From Camillea tinctor (taxonomy: Eukaryota > Ascomycota > Sordariomycetes > Xylariales > Xylariaceae), in contig MU394069.1 of NCBI GenBank assembly GCA_022578605.1, positions 496,001-560,000 on the forward strand: DNA of 64,000 nucleotides. The letters run 5' to 3'. The position numbers and the translations under genes are program-made. Each line of letters starts with the position of its first letter. The stretch's first letter is position 1. Shown here one piece after another: positions 10,912 to 24,090 of the stretch. The notes beneath the pieces were generated by a model. It was not told the DNA's origin. It searched no databases and saw nothing but the letters and a program-made list of their open reading frames with translations.

Positions 10912-13310
10912 TCCCTGATTAGTGGGGGGTTTGCCAGGTGATGGGAGGGATGGGATAAGTGGATAATCAAGCAAAACGCAGAAACGAAGGGAGAGGGAGA
11001 GCGGGGAGGCATACGGTTTGGGGGGAGATATAGCTTGGGCTTTATCGAAAACCAACCTCGTTCTATCTATCCCACTGCCATATACCCCACCAGACGATCT
11101 ACCCTGTCTCCGTCTATCCACGTCTAGCCCTAGAATCCTCCTCTCGCCCCCCGAAGATCGACTAGTAAAGGAAGCACAGTTGCGGATCAGAAAGAAGAAA
11201 AAACGCTACTCTCTTTACCCATGAGTCGGACCCGGAGAAGTGGAGAAAAGGAATAGATAGTGGAAAGGGGGTATCCGAAGATTTATCGGTCTATTTATTT
11301 GTGGTAACACTGTAAGATGTGTATTATGTTACGATGGCTCATTTATTTTTCATCCGATGCGAGGGTGTAAACCCTGTTTATGTAGGACTTGGTGGTTTCC
11401 TACGCATTGGAGCGTTGAGCGGGAAGGATTCGACAGGAGGGGGCAGAGGATGATTCATTCTCCTATACATTATTTCTAAATCTCTTATATATCACGCGTT
11501 ACGTGTCATTGTATGAGAAAAGGGAAAAAGAAAAGAAAAAAAAAAGAAAAGAACCCCAAAAATAAGAAAATCCCAAATGAGTAAAACATAAAAAATAAAC
11601 AACCTCTTCATTTTTCAACTAAATACCGAAAGAAAGCGAGTGAAATAAGAAAGAAAATGTAGCGTGTCTGAGTACATCTATCAACATTTTCCAATCCATC
11701 CTCCCCATCACACAACACAATGCAATACAATAACGAAGATATACATAACATATATATATGCACAAAAATACAGCATCATATGAAGGAGGTAGGCACAGAC
11801 ACCCAGAAGGAAATAAATGAAATAAAATAAGAAAGATCATTCAAGAAATTAGACTTCATCTTTTCTTTATTTCCCCCCTTTCCTTCGCCCCCCTTAAATC
11901 CTGTACCTTTTACTTCTCTTCTCTCTCTACCCTAACCCTACTTACTCTACATACCCCTTGCTACCGACCTGCCTACCTGCCGCTCAAGACACCCCTTTTC
12001 CTACCTACCCCTATCCGACTTCCCCCCTTCCATCCCAAGTTGACCGAGACTTACATACGAACAGAGCCTAAACGCAGCATCAACACAAAGGAGAGCGAGA
12101 GGAAAAGGAACGGGAAGTAAATAAATGCGTAGCTCCCAGGTTCTTTTTATATAAATTTATTTTCAGTTCTCTTTAGCAGCTATCGCCGCCCGTACCCTGA
12201 CTAATTACGTACCGCTTCCATGAGGTCTTCTAGCAAAACCCCAAGTTGACTTACAAGCCGTAACAACGAACAGCTACTTACTCTCCACAGCCGAGTCCCT
12301 GCGTATTTATCTTCTTCTTCTCTCTCTCTTCGCCCCTGCTCTCAGGCTTTCCTGCTCTTCCCGCTGTTCTCCTCCTCTTCCCTCCCTCTCCCTTCTACTC
12401 TTCCTCCCTCCAACCATAAAATCCATCATTAGAAAGAAGAAACAAATTACAACAAAGCGGACGAGCCCAAAAACGAAAGTAGGCGGGAAAAAAAAAGAAA
12501 AAGAGGAAGGAGAGCCTTTCCTACCGCCCCTACAAACCTCCCCACACCCGTTTCCTCCTACCTCCTTCTTCCCGCCGCCCTAGAGGGGAAGGGGCAGTAA
12601 TCAGAGATGCTATATATATACCGAGAAGGATTAAAAAGTCCAATAAAACAAATTTTGTATTCGCCCATGAGCCCGTGAAATCATCATATAAGCCCCCCAT
12701 CAAAAAGATGAGGGAATAAGAGAAAGAGAAGAGTGAATCCGGAAAAGCAGAGAAGCAGCAAGTGACGCTTATCAACGCTGATGATAGACCTCAAAGTGAA
12801 GAGCTCAAACAAGAAAAACCCCAATCAAAAGTTTATTTCCCCCCCAAAGGACAGGGGGACACATCGATTTTGTTTGTTTTTAAAAAATGTTAACTTTGAA
12901 TTGTCGTTGTTCTTGTTCAAGAAAAGAGAGAGAAGATTCTTTTTTTTAGAGAAGAGTAAAAGGTATCTCATATGTTGCGCCTGGCGCCCCCTTTCAATAC
13001 AATAAAAAGTGTATAATATAAATAAATGTGTAAAAAAAAAGAATACTCTTTTTCTCTTTCTTCTCTTCGTTAAAAAAAAACAAGCAGTAGGTTAAAAAAA
13101 ATAAACAAGTTATGAACCCTATTTTTCTTGACCTTTTAACACTCCGGTGGTATGCTGAAACAATGTTGTTGATGGTTGGATGGTTGTTTGTTTGGTAAGG
13201 TTGACTGTAAACTTGATCTGCGCGCGCGAAGGTTGTGCCATCTTTCCTTGTTCTTTTTTTCTTTCTTTTTTACCTATCTATACAGCTGCGTGTTCCTGGT
13301 AGCTGTACAT
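10912..13310. other. 2.4-kb spacer with strong purine/pyrimidine strand asymmetry
   Basis: No protein-coding gene recognised. About 11,860-12,420 is markedly pyrimidine-rich on the plus strand, and about 12,430-13,130 is A/G-rich with several poly-A runs. A single CCCTAACCCTA telomere-like word occurs near 11,930. This may hold the 3' UTRs of the two flanking convergent genes and a possible non-coding transcript. Confidence 0.5.
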
Positions 13311-15179
13311 CTAGTATGTCTCCAGCATAGGGTCCACATTCGCTTGTGCCTGCTCTCCCTCGACCTTAGCTTCCTCTACCACTGCATCCATCTTCGGCTC
13401 CTCCACTACGGATACGGGCTCCTCAACCTTAGGTTCCTCTGCGACAGCAACAGGCTCACTCTCAACCGGAGCAGCCTCGCTGCTCTCCTCCGCTACAGCT
13501 TCCTCCTTTGGTGCAACGGGTTCTTCTACGGCCTCCTGGACTACCTCTTCGATATCCTTCACCTTCTCCGGGGTCGGAGTAACTACGGCAGCGGGCGTGG
13601 AAGGCTGTTCAACATTCGACACGGTCTCACTGACCTCCTTTGGCGTCGAGGGCTCAGCAATAGCCTCAGTCTCCTTCTCCGCCACAGTATCCTCAGAGGC
13701 CTTAGCAACAGCAATGGCGTCCTCAGCCGTCGTGGCCTGGGCAGCTACAGGAGCGACTTCCTTGGCAGTTGGCGCCGCCTTTACTACCTTCTTCTCCGCA
13801 GGGGCAGCAGAGGTCTTGGTCGAAGGCTTAGCTGCGGGACGGATAACCTTGGAAGCGGGTGCTTCCTTTGTCACCGTCTTGACAGCCTCGTTGGTTTCCC
13901 TGGGTTTGCTAGTCACCGCGTGAACCTTGGCTGAGGCCTTCTTGGCCTTCGTCTCTACCTCCTTTGGTACTGTCCTCTTTGTCGTCGAATTTGGTCTCCG
14001 TGGCGGGGTAACGGGGGCTTTCTCTGACGTCTTGCTAGAACTGCTCTGGGTAGGTCGCATCATTCGGGCGAGGAAGCTCTCGTCAATCTGGGGCTCTTTC
14101 TTAACAATGGGATGATCTCTGGCCGTCAGCTTCGGGGGTGGGCCTACGCTGGGGCGTTGTCGAGGGACACTAGAACTCTGACGCTTGGGAAGCCTGGTAG
14201 CCGATGCGCCGGAACTGGTCCGGCTAGGCGGTCTATGCGAAGAAGTGGGTGCATTGAGATGCTGGGAACCACCAGAAGCGCGCGAAAGCGTGCGCCCTGC
14301 AGGTGGGCTGGAGCCACCAGCCTTGGATGCTGAGGAAGCGGTGTGTGTAGTAAGGGAGGAAGGTAGCTTGACAGGCCGAGTGGGTGATCTCGGCTTGGCC
14401 TTAGAGGCAGTGGCAGATGACTCTGCAGTGGCGGGTTTGCGCACAGTAGTGGTTGTTTTCGGGGCGACCTTTTTCTTCTGCGCATCCTTTGCTGGCGCTG
14501 TAGATGTCGACGCAGGGGCCTTTCTCTCGGGGGTGGAGCTTGAAGCCTTGGGCTGTTCTCTCAGCGGCAGTGGAGACTTGAGGGCCTTTGCAGCTGTCTT
14601 GACTGATGTTGAGATGGGAGCGACCGCCTTCGGGGGAGATCTTGATGTCTTGGGCTTTGTATTTGACGCTATACCGTTCAGGACATCGCCGATGCTTCCA
14701 TTCACGGTTTTGCCGCCCGTCTTAATGGCTGACGAATCGGTGGGGCTGCCGGGAAGCATCTTGGTCTTAGGCTCTTCCTCGTCTGTGGTCTTGTCTGGGT
14801 TCGCGTTGGGGGCGAGCTCTGGCGTGCTGGGGTCCTTCTTGGGCGAGCTCTTGTAGGGAGCATCCTTCGGAGATTCGGGAATGGGTTCGTAGGTGAGGTT
14901 CCTCTTAAAGGGCGAGTTGCGAACCATACTATCGCCAGAGGCGTCTGATCTCTCAGCAACGGATTGGGGAGTGGTGGTTTCGTTGTCGTTACCGAGTTTT
15001 TGGCTTGACGCTGACATGGAGTCTCCGCTGTTTTCTCTCCTAAGGCCCACCCTCCCATCTTTCTCCACGACAGCGACGAAGGAGGTGCGAACTTTAGAAA
15101 GGGGTCGTGGAGATTCCGTAGTAGTAGGAGACCCTAGCAGCGCGAACTCAGATGTTAGCAATTCCAGATCTGCCTCCAT
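13311..15179 (-). CDS. Low-complexity Ala/Pro/Lys/Glu-rich protein, function unknown
   Basis: Single exon of 622 residues from ATG at 15179, which sits in a good context (ACCAAAATGG). Extending the frame upstream finds only a GTG, so the ATG is preferred; an upstream exon joining at the CACAG before 15210 cannot be excluded. The N-terminal ~60 residues include a compact-looking segment (KVRTSFVAVVEKDGRVGLRR). The middle is rich in Ser/Thr/Pro/Lys with many S/T-P sites. The C-terminal third is very rich in Ala, Glu, Val and Pro, with repeating EEP-K-V-EEPV units, ending VDPMLETY. The protein is probably almost entirely disordered. A cytoskeletal or scaffold role is possible, but nothing in the sequence proves it. 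Confidence 0.75.
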   Translation of the reverse strand: MEADLELLTSEFALLGSPTTTESPRPLSKVRTSFVAVVEKDGRVGLRRENSGDSMSASSQKLGNDNETTTPQSVAERSDASGDSMVRNSPFKRNLTYEPIPESPKDAPYKSSPKKDPSTPELAPNANPDKTTDEEEPKTKMLPGSPTDSSAIKTGGKTVNGSIGDVLNGIASNTKPKTSRSPPKAVAPISTSVKTAAKALKSPLPLREQPKASSSTPERKAPASTSTAPAKDAQKKKVAPKTTTTVRKPATAESSATASKAKPRSPTRPVKLPSSLTTHTASSASKAGGSSPPAGRTLSRASGGSQHLNAPTSSHRPPSRTSSGASATRLPKRQSSSVPRQRPSVGPPPKLTARDHPIVKKEPQIDESFLARMMRPTQSSSSKTSEKAPVTPPRRPNSTTKRTVPKEVETKAKKASAKVHAVTSKPRETNEAVKTVTKEAPASKVIRPAAKPSTKTSAAPAEKKVVKAAPTAKEVAPVAAQATTAEDAIAVAKASEDTVAEKETEAIAEPSTPKEVSETVSNVEQPSTPAAVVTPTPEKVKDIEEVVQEAVEEPVAPKEEAVAEESSEAAPVESEPVAVAEEPKVEEPVSVVEEPKMDAVVEEAKVEGEQAQANVDPMLETY

Positions 15180-18100
15180 TTTGGTGCTTGAACCAGCTGT
15201 GTTTATCTGATGCGCGTATCGCACGACTTGAATCGCGCATGTAGATACGATTTGCTGTTCTTCTCGTCTCTTATCCAGAGAGCGGGAAAGCAGTAAGGTG
15301 GATAGGTAAAGGTAGTAGAAGTAAGATTGGAAAAAGAATGGAACGGGATGAGATGTGTATAAATGGATTATAGTAGGAATTCATTCAAGAATGTGCTCTT
15401 TTCTTTTTTCAAGGGGTTGTTGTCTTACCAAGTGGTATGCCCGGGCCAGGCGACCTCCCTCGGTCGGGAGGGTTGTTCTCGCCCCTTTGCTCGAACATGG
15501 CGCGAAGGTTCTTAACCCCAGACATGGTTGCGACTGTCACTCGAGATAGGGCAGGGTTTTAAAAAGAAGCTTGATGGTGGTAATGACGCGTAGCGACAGA
15601 AAAGAAGGGCAAGAAGCTTGTCGTAGCTGATGCCAAAAAAAGCTACTTGATCAAGAAAAAGCCCAGAAAGCGTCACCGCGGATCCGTGCAATTACGGTTT
15701 GTCGGCATCAAGCGCATGCCCCCCTTATTGAGGTCCAGTCCGACCGTTTGTTTTCTTTTATCTATTAGGTGTGTGTATATTCTCTTTCCGATGTCTCGAT
15801 CGAATGATGTTTTGACGGTAGTAGCAAACTAAGGCGACAGAGACAAGTTTAAGGTCGTATAAAAAAAAGGGGGGGTCGGATCGGGTTCGTTTACTTTTTG
15901 GTTGCCGAGACAGAAAGTCAAGATGGGCAGGTCGACTAAACCGTAGAGGAAACCCAGATAGAGCAAAAAGGAAGAAGAAAAGTCACGAAACTTCTTAAGA
16001 TTACATAAAAAGTAGAAGAAAAGGTTAAAAAGATAAAAATAAAAGAGGAAGAAGAAGTGAACTGAACTGGATGGAATAGATGGTCGGCGGGCGCAGGATT
16101 AGGAAGTAATCAAGTATTGGTCGAGTGGTCGAGCGGTCGGTGAGTAAGTAGCAAGTCGATATAGATGGGGAGGGAAAAAGAAAATAGATGGGTGAAAAAA
16201 GAGGGAAAATAATGGATGGGTAGATACAGACAAGATTGGTACACGGGTAGGGTGGCTCGCTCTGCTCACTTTATGCGATGTCGTCGGGAAGAGATGGTGG
16301 GATGGTGGTTCAAATTGGAGTCATTTGGGTCCCTTAAATTAGGGAATAATTTCATGGGTTTTGCGGGTTTCTTTTTTTTACGGACTCTTCCTGTTTGAGG
16401 TTTGGGCTAAGGAATAAATTTATGTTATACATGTGTATAAGTGTACGTATAAGTAAAGGTTTAGGAGGTATACACATACATACTACTAATTACCAAGAAT
16501 AGTAGTGCAATGCAATGTAATGTAATAGGTAGTGTAGTGTATTAGTCCATCTTATGTATTATTTTATTTTATTTTTATCCCTCCTACTTCTTTTTTTAAA
16601 AAGGGGCTCCTACCTGATTGAGGTAGCTTAGCTTAGGTTAGCTTAACCCATTTCTCCCCCTCCTTTCCCTTTTCCTTCCTTCCCTTTTCTTCTTCTTTCT
16701 CTCTTTTCCCCAGCGTTCTACCCTTCCATACTTAGGTATAGCTTCAGATCATATCCTAGTAGTGCATGCGGTGTTACCACCTTTTTAATACTACTAGTTG
16801 TGTAATGTAGCTCAGTAACCTAATTCAAAGATGTAGCAAATCAATCAATCAATCAATTAACCCGACATATGTCGTACTGCAGCTAGCTACTGCAGTAACC
16901 TAACAAGCTAATGCAAGCTCGTGCACGTATAAACGAACCCATTTGTACTTAACCTACATATGTGTAACAGCACTGACACGCACTACTCTCTTTTACCAAT
17001 TCTATTGCGCAAATCATTGGCTGCATGTGAAAGTTATGGAAAGTCGATATGGAAACATTGGAAACGGTATAATGTTGTAAATTGTACCTAACAACACTGC
17101 CAGATGTGTACGAATCAATTGAAGCTCCAGGGCGGGCGAACTGACCACTGTGTCTCCAATTTGATGATGTAACCTCCGTGTACGTACCCAAGGGAACACG
17201 GGCCAACTTATAGACAGATCCCCTAATGTCTACCATCTATGGAAGCTTTTAACCTAGCCCAGTTGACCTAACAGAGTAAGTACGTATGTAGTAGTACGTA
17301 CCACAACCAACCATGACCATCAACCACCGTCAATCAGTCACCAAGCACCAGATAGATAGGATAGATCAACGTGTGATGGAACCTTCCCACCCTCAATTGT
17401 CTAAATACAACCTAGCGTAGTCGGTTTTGTATCTCATTTGAGGCATGTCACATTTTGGCAAGGTCGAATGCGAGCTATTTAGCGTAGGCTACTTAGTATT
17501 ACTTACACTACACTAACCTAGTAACTTCAATGTTGCTACCTAAACCTGACCTGACTGGACCGGACCTGACCTGACTTAACCAGTTATATCTTTAAAGTGC
17601 TACTTTAATAAATTGACTAGAAAGTGTCTGGAATCAACCTACCATTCCTCGAGCGCGTCCCAAGGCTGAAGGACAAATCTCGGAATGACGATCCGGTCTC
17701 CCAAATTCTAAGTGGTGCTCCAGACTCACAATTCGCACATCGCAATACATGTAACTTTGTACACTTACAGACTCTACCAGAAACAATAAAAAAAAAAAAA
17801 AAGAAAGGGAGACAATGGAAAGAATAAAAAAAGCAAACATAACCATAACAATAACAACAAAAACAAAACAAGCCTTTTCCCCTCCCGTCTCTTACGCCTC
17901 CTCGCGTCCCCTCCTATCACCAGAGCAACCTACCGTGTGGTACACTACAACGATTTATCGTTCTCTCCGTCTGGAGATATGGAGCATAACCACAAGAATC
18001 CGTCTCATGTGCCTCGATTGTAATATAAATAAATCGTCGTGGAGAAAAAGGGACACCGACGAGGCAGGGCTCAGAATAATAATTAAGGTAATGGGTAATA

Positions 18101-19154
18101 ACATGCACGGGTTATGAGATCCTTGCGAGTCATGCGGGTGTGGCCCTCAATGTTTCATATTCACATCAATCAACACGATACATAGATGGGTATAGAGAGA
18201 GGGGGCCATGTTTTTCATCTTTTATTAACACCTGCAATGCTTTACATTCACCAGCAAGGGGGGATGCTTGAGTTACAGATTTACTTACATACAAGAAGTA
18301 GGACTACACTACTAAAACACGTACATATGTAAGTATTCCATACCATATACTACTGCTAATTGACTAGGCTAAGGAATCCCCGATCGCCTTACCCGCCTCG
18401 TTTTGTCTTCTCTGTCGCGTCAGCTCGCGTCTGTTAGCTAGCTCAGCATAAGCCTAGGGAGGAGGTAACCTTTCCCTCGTATTATTAACACTATATAGGT
18501 ATTTCATGCGGAACTCTTGGGTAGGTAAGGTTCTCTGTCGAAACATCCACTTACACGAACGAGTCCAACCTCTCTTGTTTATCTCACACTACAGTACGCA
18601 GATCAATAGAAACAAAACAAGAGACGGGGAAAAAAAAAAGAAAACTTATAAAAAGTAAATAAACAGAGACCGGAATAATTGCTGACTCTACCCGAGTACG
18701 AACTTTACATAGCCCGTTTAAGCTGCGGGGCAAAGTCCAGATGTCGGGCTATGTAAATGTATACGTACTCGTATAAAGAATTGTACATAGTACAGTACGC
18801 AACCGAAATATGGACGAAAGAGGTACTGTACAGTGTAAGTGAAGCAAGGGAATGCTCCCCCCCCTTGTCTTGGAATATTTCAGCTCCTTTTTCCAGAAGC
18901 TCCGATCCCCGGACGCACATCCCCACAGATACATAAGTACTAGGTAGGTGAGCTAAGCTTGTAAGTAACCCCACCATAACAAGCTGCAAAAGAGGACGCT
19001 GAAGCGAGACATGCCGCAATCGCTTAGGGGGGGAAAGCAGTAAAGTAAAATATTTTTTTTAAACATTCGAAGCTTCACCGTTTTCCATCCCACTCCCAAC
19101 CCCCGCCTCCTCTGATCTTCCTACCTTACCACCAAATCCAATTGAGTCGGCGCA
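15180..19154. other. 4-kb spacer without a recognisable gene
   Basis: Holds the promoters of the flanking divergent genes. Simple sequence is abundant: pyrimidine tracts at about 16640-16720, a (TCAA)4 repeat at 16841-16857, and reiterated CCTGA/GGACC words near 17541-17578. All open frames are under about 105 codons and lack protein-like composition. Confidence 0.5.
16841..16857 (+). repeat. (TCAA)4 microsatellite
   Basis: Four TCAA units and a partial fifth in the spacer upstream of LYS12. Confidence 0.8.
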
Positions 19155-20391
<1,237 letters not shown>

Positions 20392-21759
20392 GCGAGTAAA
20401 AGCAGGCAACGGTAGGTTTGTTTTTCTTTTCTTATCGGGTCGTGACTAGGTATCCAGTTAGTCGCTAGATGCTTAGCTAGTTGCGACTTTGTAAACAGAA
20501 AATAGTTGAGAGTAGAACCCGGGTAGAGAAAGGGCCAAAAAAAACAATGCTGGTGGGCGGTATATAAAAAGGGGATTTAGGTCAGATATCTCAAAAAGAC
20601 GGGAATGGCCGGAAAGGGGGGGATAAAGAGGGAAAGAAAAAGGGGGCAACGATGTGAAATGAGTAAGAACTGAATATATAACGAAAAGAGAAATAAATGC
20701 AAATAGAAAATATGATACCCTATTTACTACATGTCCCTCCTCGATCTACAAAACTAAAGAGCTCAGACTGTAAACTGCACCTGGTTGGACATCTTGGGCT
20801 AGGCTTGCGTAGCTACTGATTAATGAACAATATATCATGTATCTACAAGCCAGGACCTAGAGAGACGTTTTGAAACATCTTTTACTAGACGATGATAATA
20901 GATAGATAGGTAGGTAGGTATGTGGGTAGAGAAACGGGATATACACTATATAGGCAAGTACCTAGTTTAAGAGAGGAAGAACATTTTGGTTCAATATATA
21001 GGGAAAGAAAAAAAAAAGAGGGGGGCGACTGGGTTTATAGTCTTGTGTTTGTTTTTTCTTTCAAACCCTCTCCTCCCTGTTACCTGTCCCGTTCGTATTC
21101 CCATGTAAATAAAAAAAAGGAAAAGGGGTAGAGTGTAGGTAGGCATATAATGACTTTTTTTTTCTTCCCTTATTTTCTCTCAGCCCTACCCTATACTATT
21201 TCTACCAGATATACACCGTTTTTATAAATAGTAGGTAAATGATGGAAGAGAGGGTATACTTGACAGTGATACCTATTTTCTATCTGCTATACGCACATGT
21301 GTAGTCGACTAGCTAAAAAGGTCAGACAAATATAACCTAACCCCCTATCTATCCACGAAACGAAACGCTCCACCACATGTGTATTCATTAAAACAGCTTC
21401 TCCTATCATCCTTTTGATGTCTAGGTTTTTATTAAAAAGTTGTGAAATGTAAACAGCCCCGTCCGCTTCTGGGTTAGCGGGCTTACTTGTCTGTATTTTT
21501 TAAACAATGAAGTCAACAAGAAACCACACAAAGACGACATTGAAAAGTCTCCTCCCTTTTTATGTAACTATATTTACCCAACGTACCATTCTTTTAGTGT
21601 GTATATGTATATTACCATGTGTATAATACGAAGACAATAATCACAATGCCTAACTAATATCTAATCTTCTTTTCTCAATTCATATGCAATTGCTATTATC
21701 ATTATTATTTTCTTTCTTATTTCCCCCCAGGAACATCATTATAACAAACAGCCGTAACA
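20392..21759. other. Intergenic region between LYS12 and the kinase-like gene
   Basis: The LYS12 3' UTR and the promoter of the downstream gene lie here. GATA/GGTA tetranucleotide repeats occur at about 20900-20920, with several poly-A and poly-T runs. No gene seen. Confidence 0.6.
20900..20920 (+). repeat. GATA/GGTA tetranucleotide repeat
   Basis: GATAGATA followed by three GGTA units, a short imperfect microsatellite in the LYS12 downstream spacer. Confidence 0.75.
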
Positions 21760-23115
21760 ATGGATTTCAACTTCTCTATGCCCGGCCCGAGCTTCCCCTC
21801 CCTGTCGTCTTCCTTTCCTTCCTCTTCTTCTTCCCCCCTTACATTCAAGGCAGACACCCTCCTCGGCGGCGGCCTCCGCGGCGAGGCGTGGAAGTTCAAC
21901 GAGCTGCGAGACGGCCGGGTGGTGGGCAGCTTCGTGGTCAAGTATGCCAAAAGCCCTTTCAGCATGGCGACGATCGAGAAAGAGATCAGAATACTGCAGG
22001 TAAGTTTCGTTGTCTTTTGCTTACCCCATATAGCTACCATACATACATACTCCTCTGCCCCAAAAGAAAAACAATCCATAGTGTTGTTAATAACAAGCCC
22101 TTTGATTACCTACCCCAGCGCCTCCAAGGCCACCGCCACATCGCCCAGCTAGTCCTCGACCTCGGCCAGCTGCGCGCCATCCCGCCCGCCGCCCACGCGA
22201 TCTCCATCCCGGAGCGCACCACCGTGTACCTCGTCACCGAGTACGTGCGCAACGGCACGCTAAGCCGGTTCCTGCAAGCGGCGCGCAGCAAAGGGGGGCC
22301 GATACCGAACCGCGTGCTGTGGTTGATTTTCCTGTGCCGTGAGCTTCCTCCCCCCCCTTTTCCCCTTCCCCCCCTTCAATCCTAACCTATACATTCCCGT
22401 CCGCAGTAGTCCGCATCGCGCTCGCGCTCGCGCGGCCCACGCACCCTCCTCCCGCCGTCCCTCCGCGCCCCTCCCTCGAACAGCCGCCCCTCTTCGAGCC
22501 CGCGACCGGCACCCACTACCAGGTGTACCACGGGGACCTGCGCAACCTGCTGAACCTGATGTTCGGGGACTTGTCGCCGCCCGCCGGCGCCGGGTCCGAG
22601 CCCGAGCACGCCCTCCTGCCCATACTGAAGGCGATCGATTTCGGCGAGGCGGAGGACGAGTATGGGAGGTTTGCGGAGGAGTGTTTGTCGTGGGTTTTTC
22701 TCTCTTGTTTTTTCTATTTCACTCATACCCCTCCTTACCCCCTTTCTCTTTCTCTCCCCTATCCTCCCTTCCCCCCACTCCCCAGCTAACTCCTCCCAGC
22801 CCCCCCGTAACCGCGCCCACCCTAACCTCAGCCAACATCCGGGACGTCGGGATCGTAATGAGCATGTGCTTATCCCTCTCCCTTTCCACGCCACGAGCCG
22901 TCTACCTCTCGCAGCACCCTGCTCTAGACCCCGATATCTACGACCTAGTGGTTAGCTGCGCGCACGACGACGCGGGGCAGCGGCCCACGCTAGCTAATCT
23001 GTACGCCGCTGTGATGCGGAAGGTTTCCGCGGCGGGGGATGGGAATGGGAAGGAGAGCGAGGCGCGGGTGAGGAGGTGGTTGCGGGAGGTGCTGTTTGAG
23101 GGGGATACGCGGTAG
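21760..23115 (+). CDS. Divergent protein kinase-like protein
   Basis: Four exons: 21760-21999, 22119-22338, 22407-22689 and 22800-23115. Introns are 119, 68 and 110 nt; each join keeps frame, giving 352 residues. Kinase landmarks in order: Ser/Pro-rich leader, glycine loop LLGGGLRGEAW (about 34-44), catalytic-lysine position FVVKYAK (Lys 61), hinge YLVTEYVRNGTLSRF (about 117-131), catalytic loop YHGDLRNLL (Asp 197), metal site AIDFGEA (Asp 231), and QRPTLANLY near the C-terminus. HGD replaces HRD, and the Asn expected after the catalytic loop is shifted by one residue. A Pro-rich insert (about 164-184) precedes the loop. HGDL-type loops are common in fungus-expanded kinase families, so activity is possible. 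The substrate is unknown. The donor of intron 3 (GTGGGT) is the weakest point of the model. Confidence 0.75.
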
Positions 23116-24090
23116 GGAGGGAGGAAGGGCTATTTAATACTATGGTTGATTGCTGGGGAGGAGGAAATGAAAAGGGGGTGGGGAAATGGGGGGAGAAAAG
23201 GGAAAAGGCTTGGTTGATAAAAAAGGGGAGAGGATGAAGTCAGGCGGATGTTGATATATATTAGAAATACGTAAGTTAAAGGTACTTACCTACAGGTTTT
23301 AGAGGATTTTCTAACACGAATTTATAGAGCACGTATATTAAGTCAAGTACTTACATAGCTAGATAGGCAGATTAAAGTTTATATGAATAACTTGCTTAAA
23401 TCCTCAAGTATATACGTAAAAGCTGCTTGTTCCTTATACCTTTTAAGTCCCTTAATAGGTAACGTGTTTAACTATGATAATGCCGACTATCATATATCAC
23501 TGCAACTCATAGTAATAACCCTAATATATGAAGGGGGGATGTATATCTATGTATATATTTTCATAGCAAGAAACATCTAGCTTATGTAGGTATGTATCTA
23601 TATACCAAGCCACCTCATCCGTAAGTGGCTGTGGCATAAATCTAATAGTACATGGTAATCAGTACATAAAAACGAGTTATAAGTAAGTAGGTTAGTTATG
23701 CAACGCAATGCAATACCTCCCATGGGATATACCCATTAACCTACGTACTGCGTTTTCCACTCGACCTCACCTTTATTTATGGGCGGGTACGGGATAGCCC
23801 GCCAAACCAACTCGATACCATCTCATTGTTCCTCGGTGCTGAATTTCATATCCCAGTGAGTAATAGGATTTTCAATCCAGGGAGTTTCAAAGAGTTCACC
23901 TATCCTGCACTAATGTGGATGGGCCCGCCCTCTGTTAGTTAGAGGCCTCTATCATCCCTTTCTTCGTCAATCGTAGGGTTCCGGTCAAAACGTTAAGCCT
24001 CCGAAGCGAGACACTTTGGCAGAGAATTGTATTTCTACTGCCCGAACGTCTTCAACTTTTCTACCCTATTAATCTTTAAGGTGGCCCCCT
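23116..24090. other. Convergent intergenic region between the kinase-like gene and MEF1
   Basis: AT-rich sequence with no gene seen; it must hold both 3' UTRs. Confidence 0.6.

Noticed and set aside
10519..11121. 200-codon minus-strand frame opposite mrps8
   Set aside because: Mirror of the GC-rich ribosomal protein exon; its end runs into low-complexity DNA.
11926..11942. Telomere-like CCCTAACCCTA word
   Set aside because: Only two copies, inside a pyrimidine tract; not a telomere or interstitial array.
13176..13934. 252-codon Leu/Ser/Arg-rich plus-strand frame
   Set aside because: Mostly antisense to the Glu/Ala-rich tail, which reads as Leu/Ser-rich; the N-terminal part is poly-T translation.
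14185..14856. 223-codon plus-strand frame opposite the disordered protein
   Set aside because: Shadow of the Ser/Thr/Pro-rich minus-strand gene; no independent coding signal.
21684..22385. 233-codon frame reading through introns 1 and 2 of the kinase-like gene
   Set aside because: Intron 1 has a good donor and acceptor, and only splicing restores the kinase motif order.
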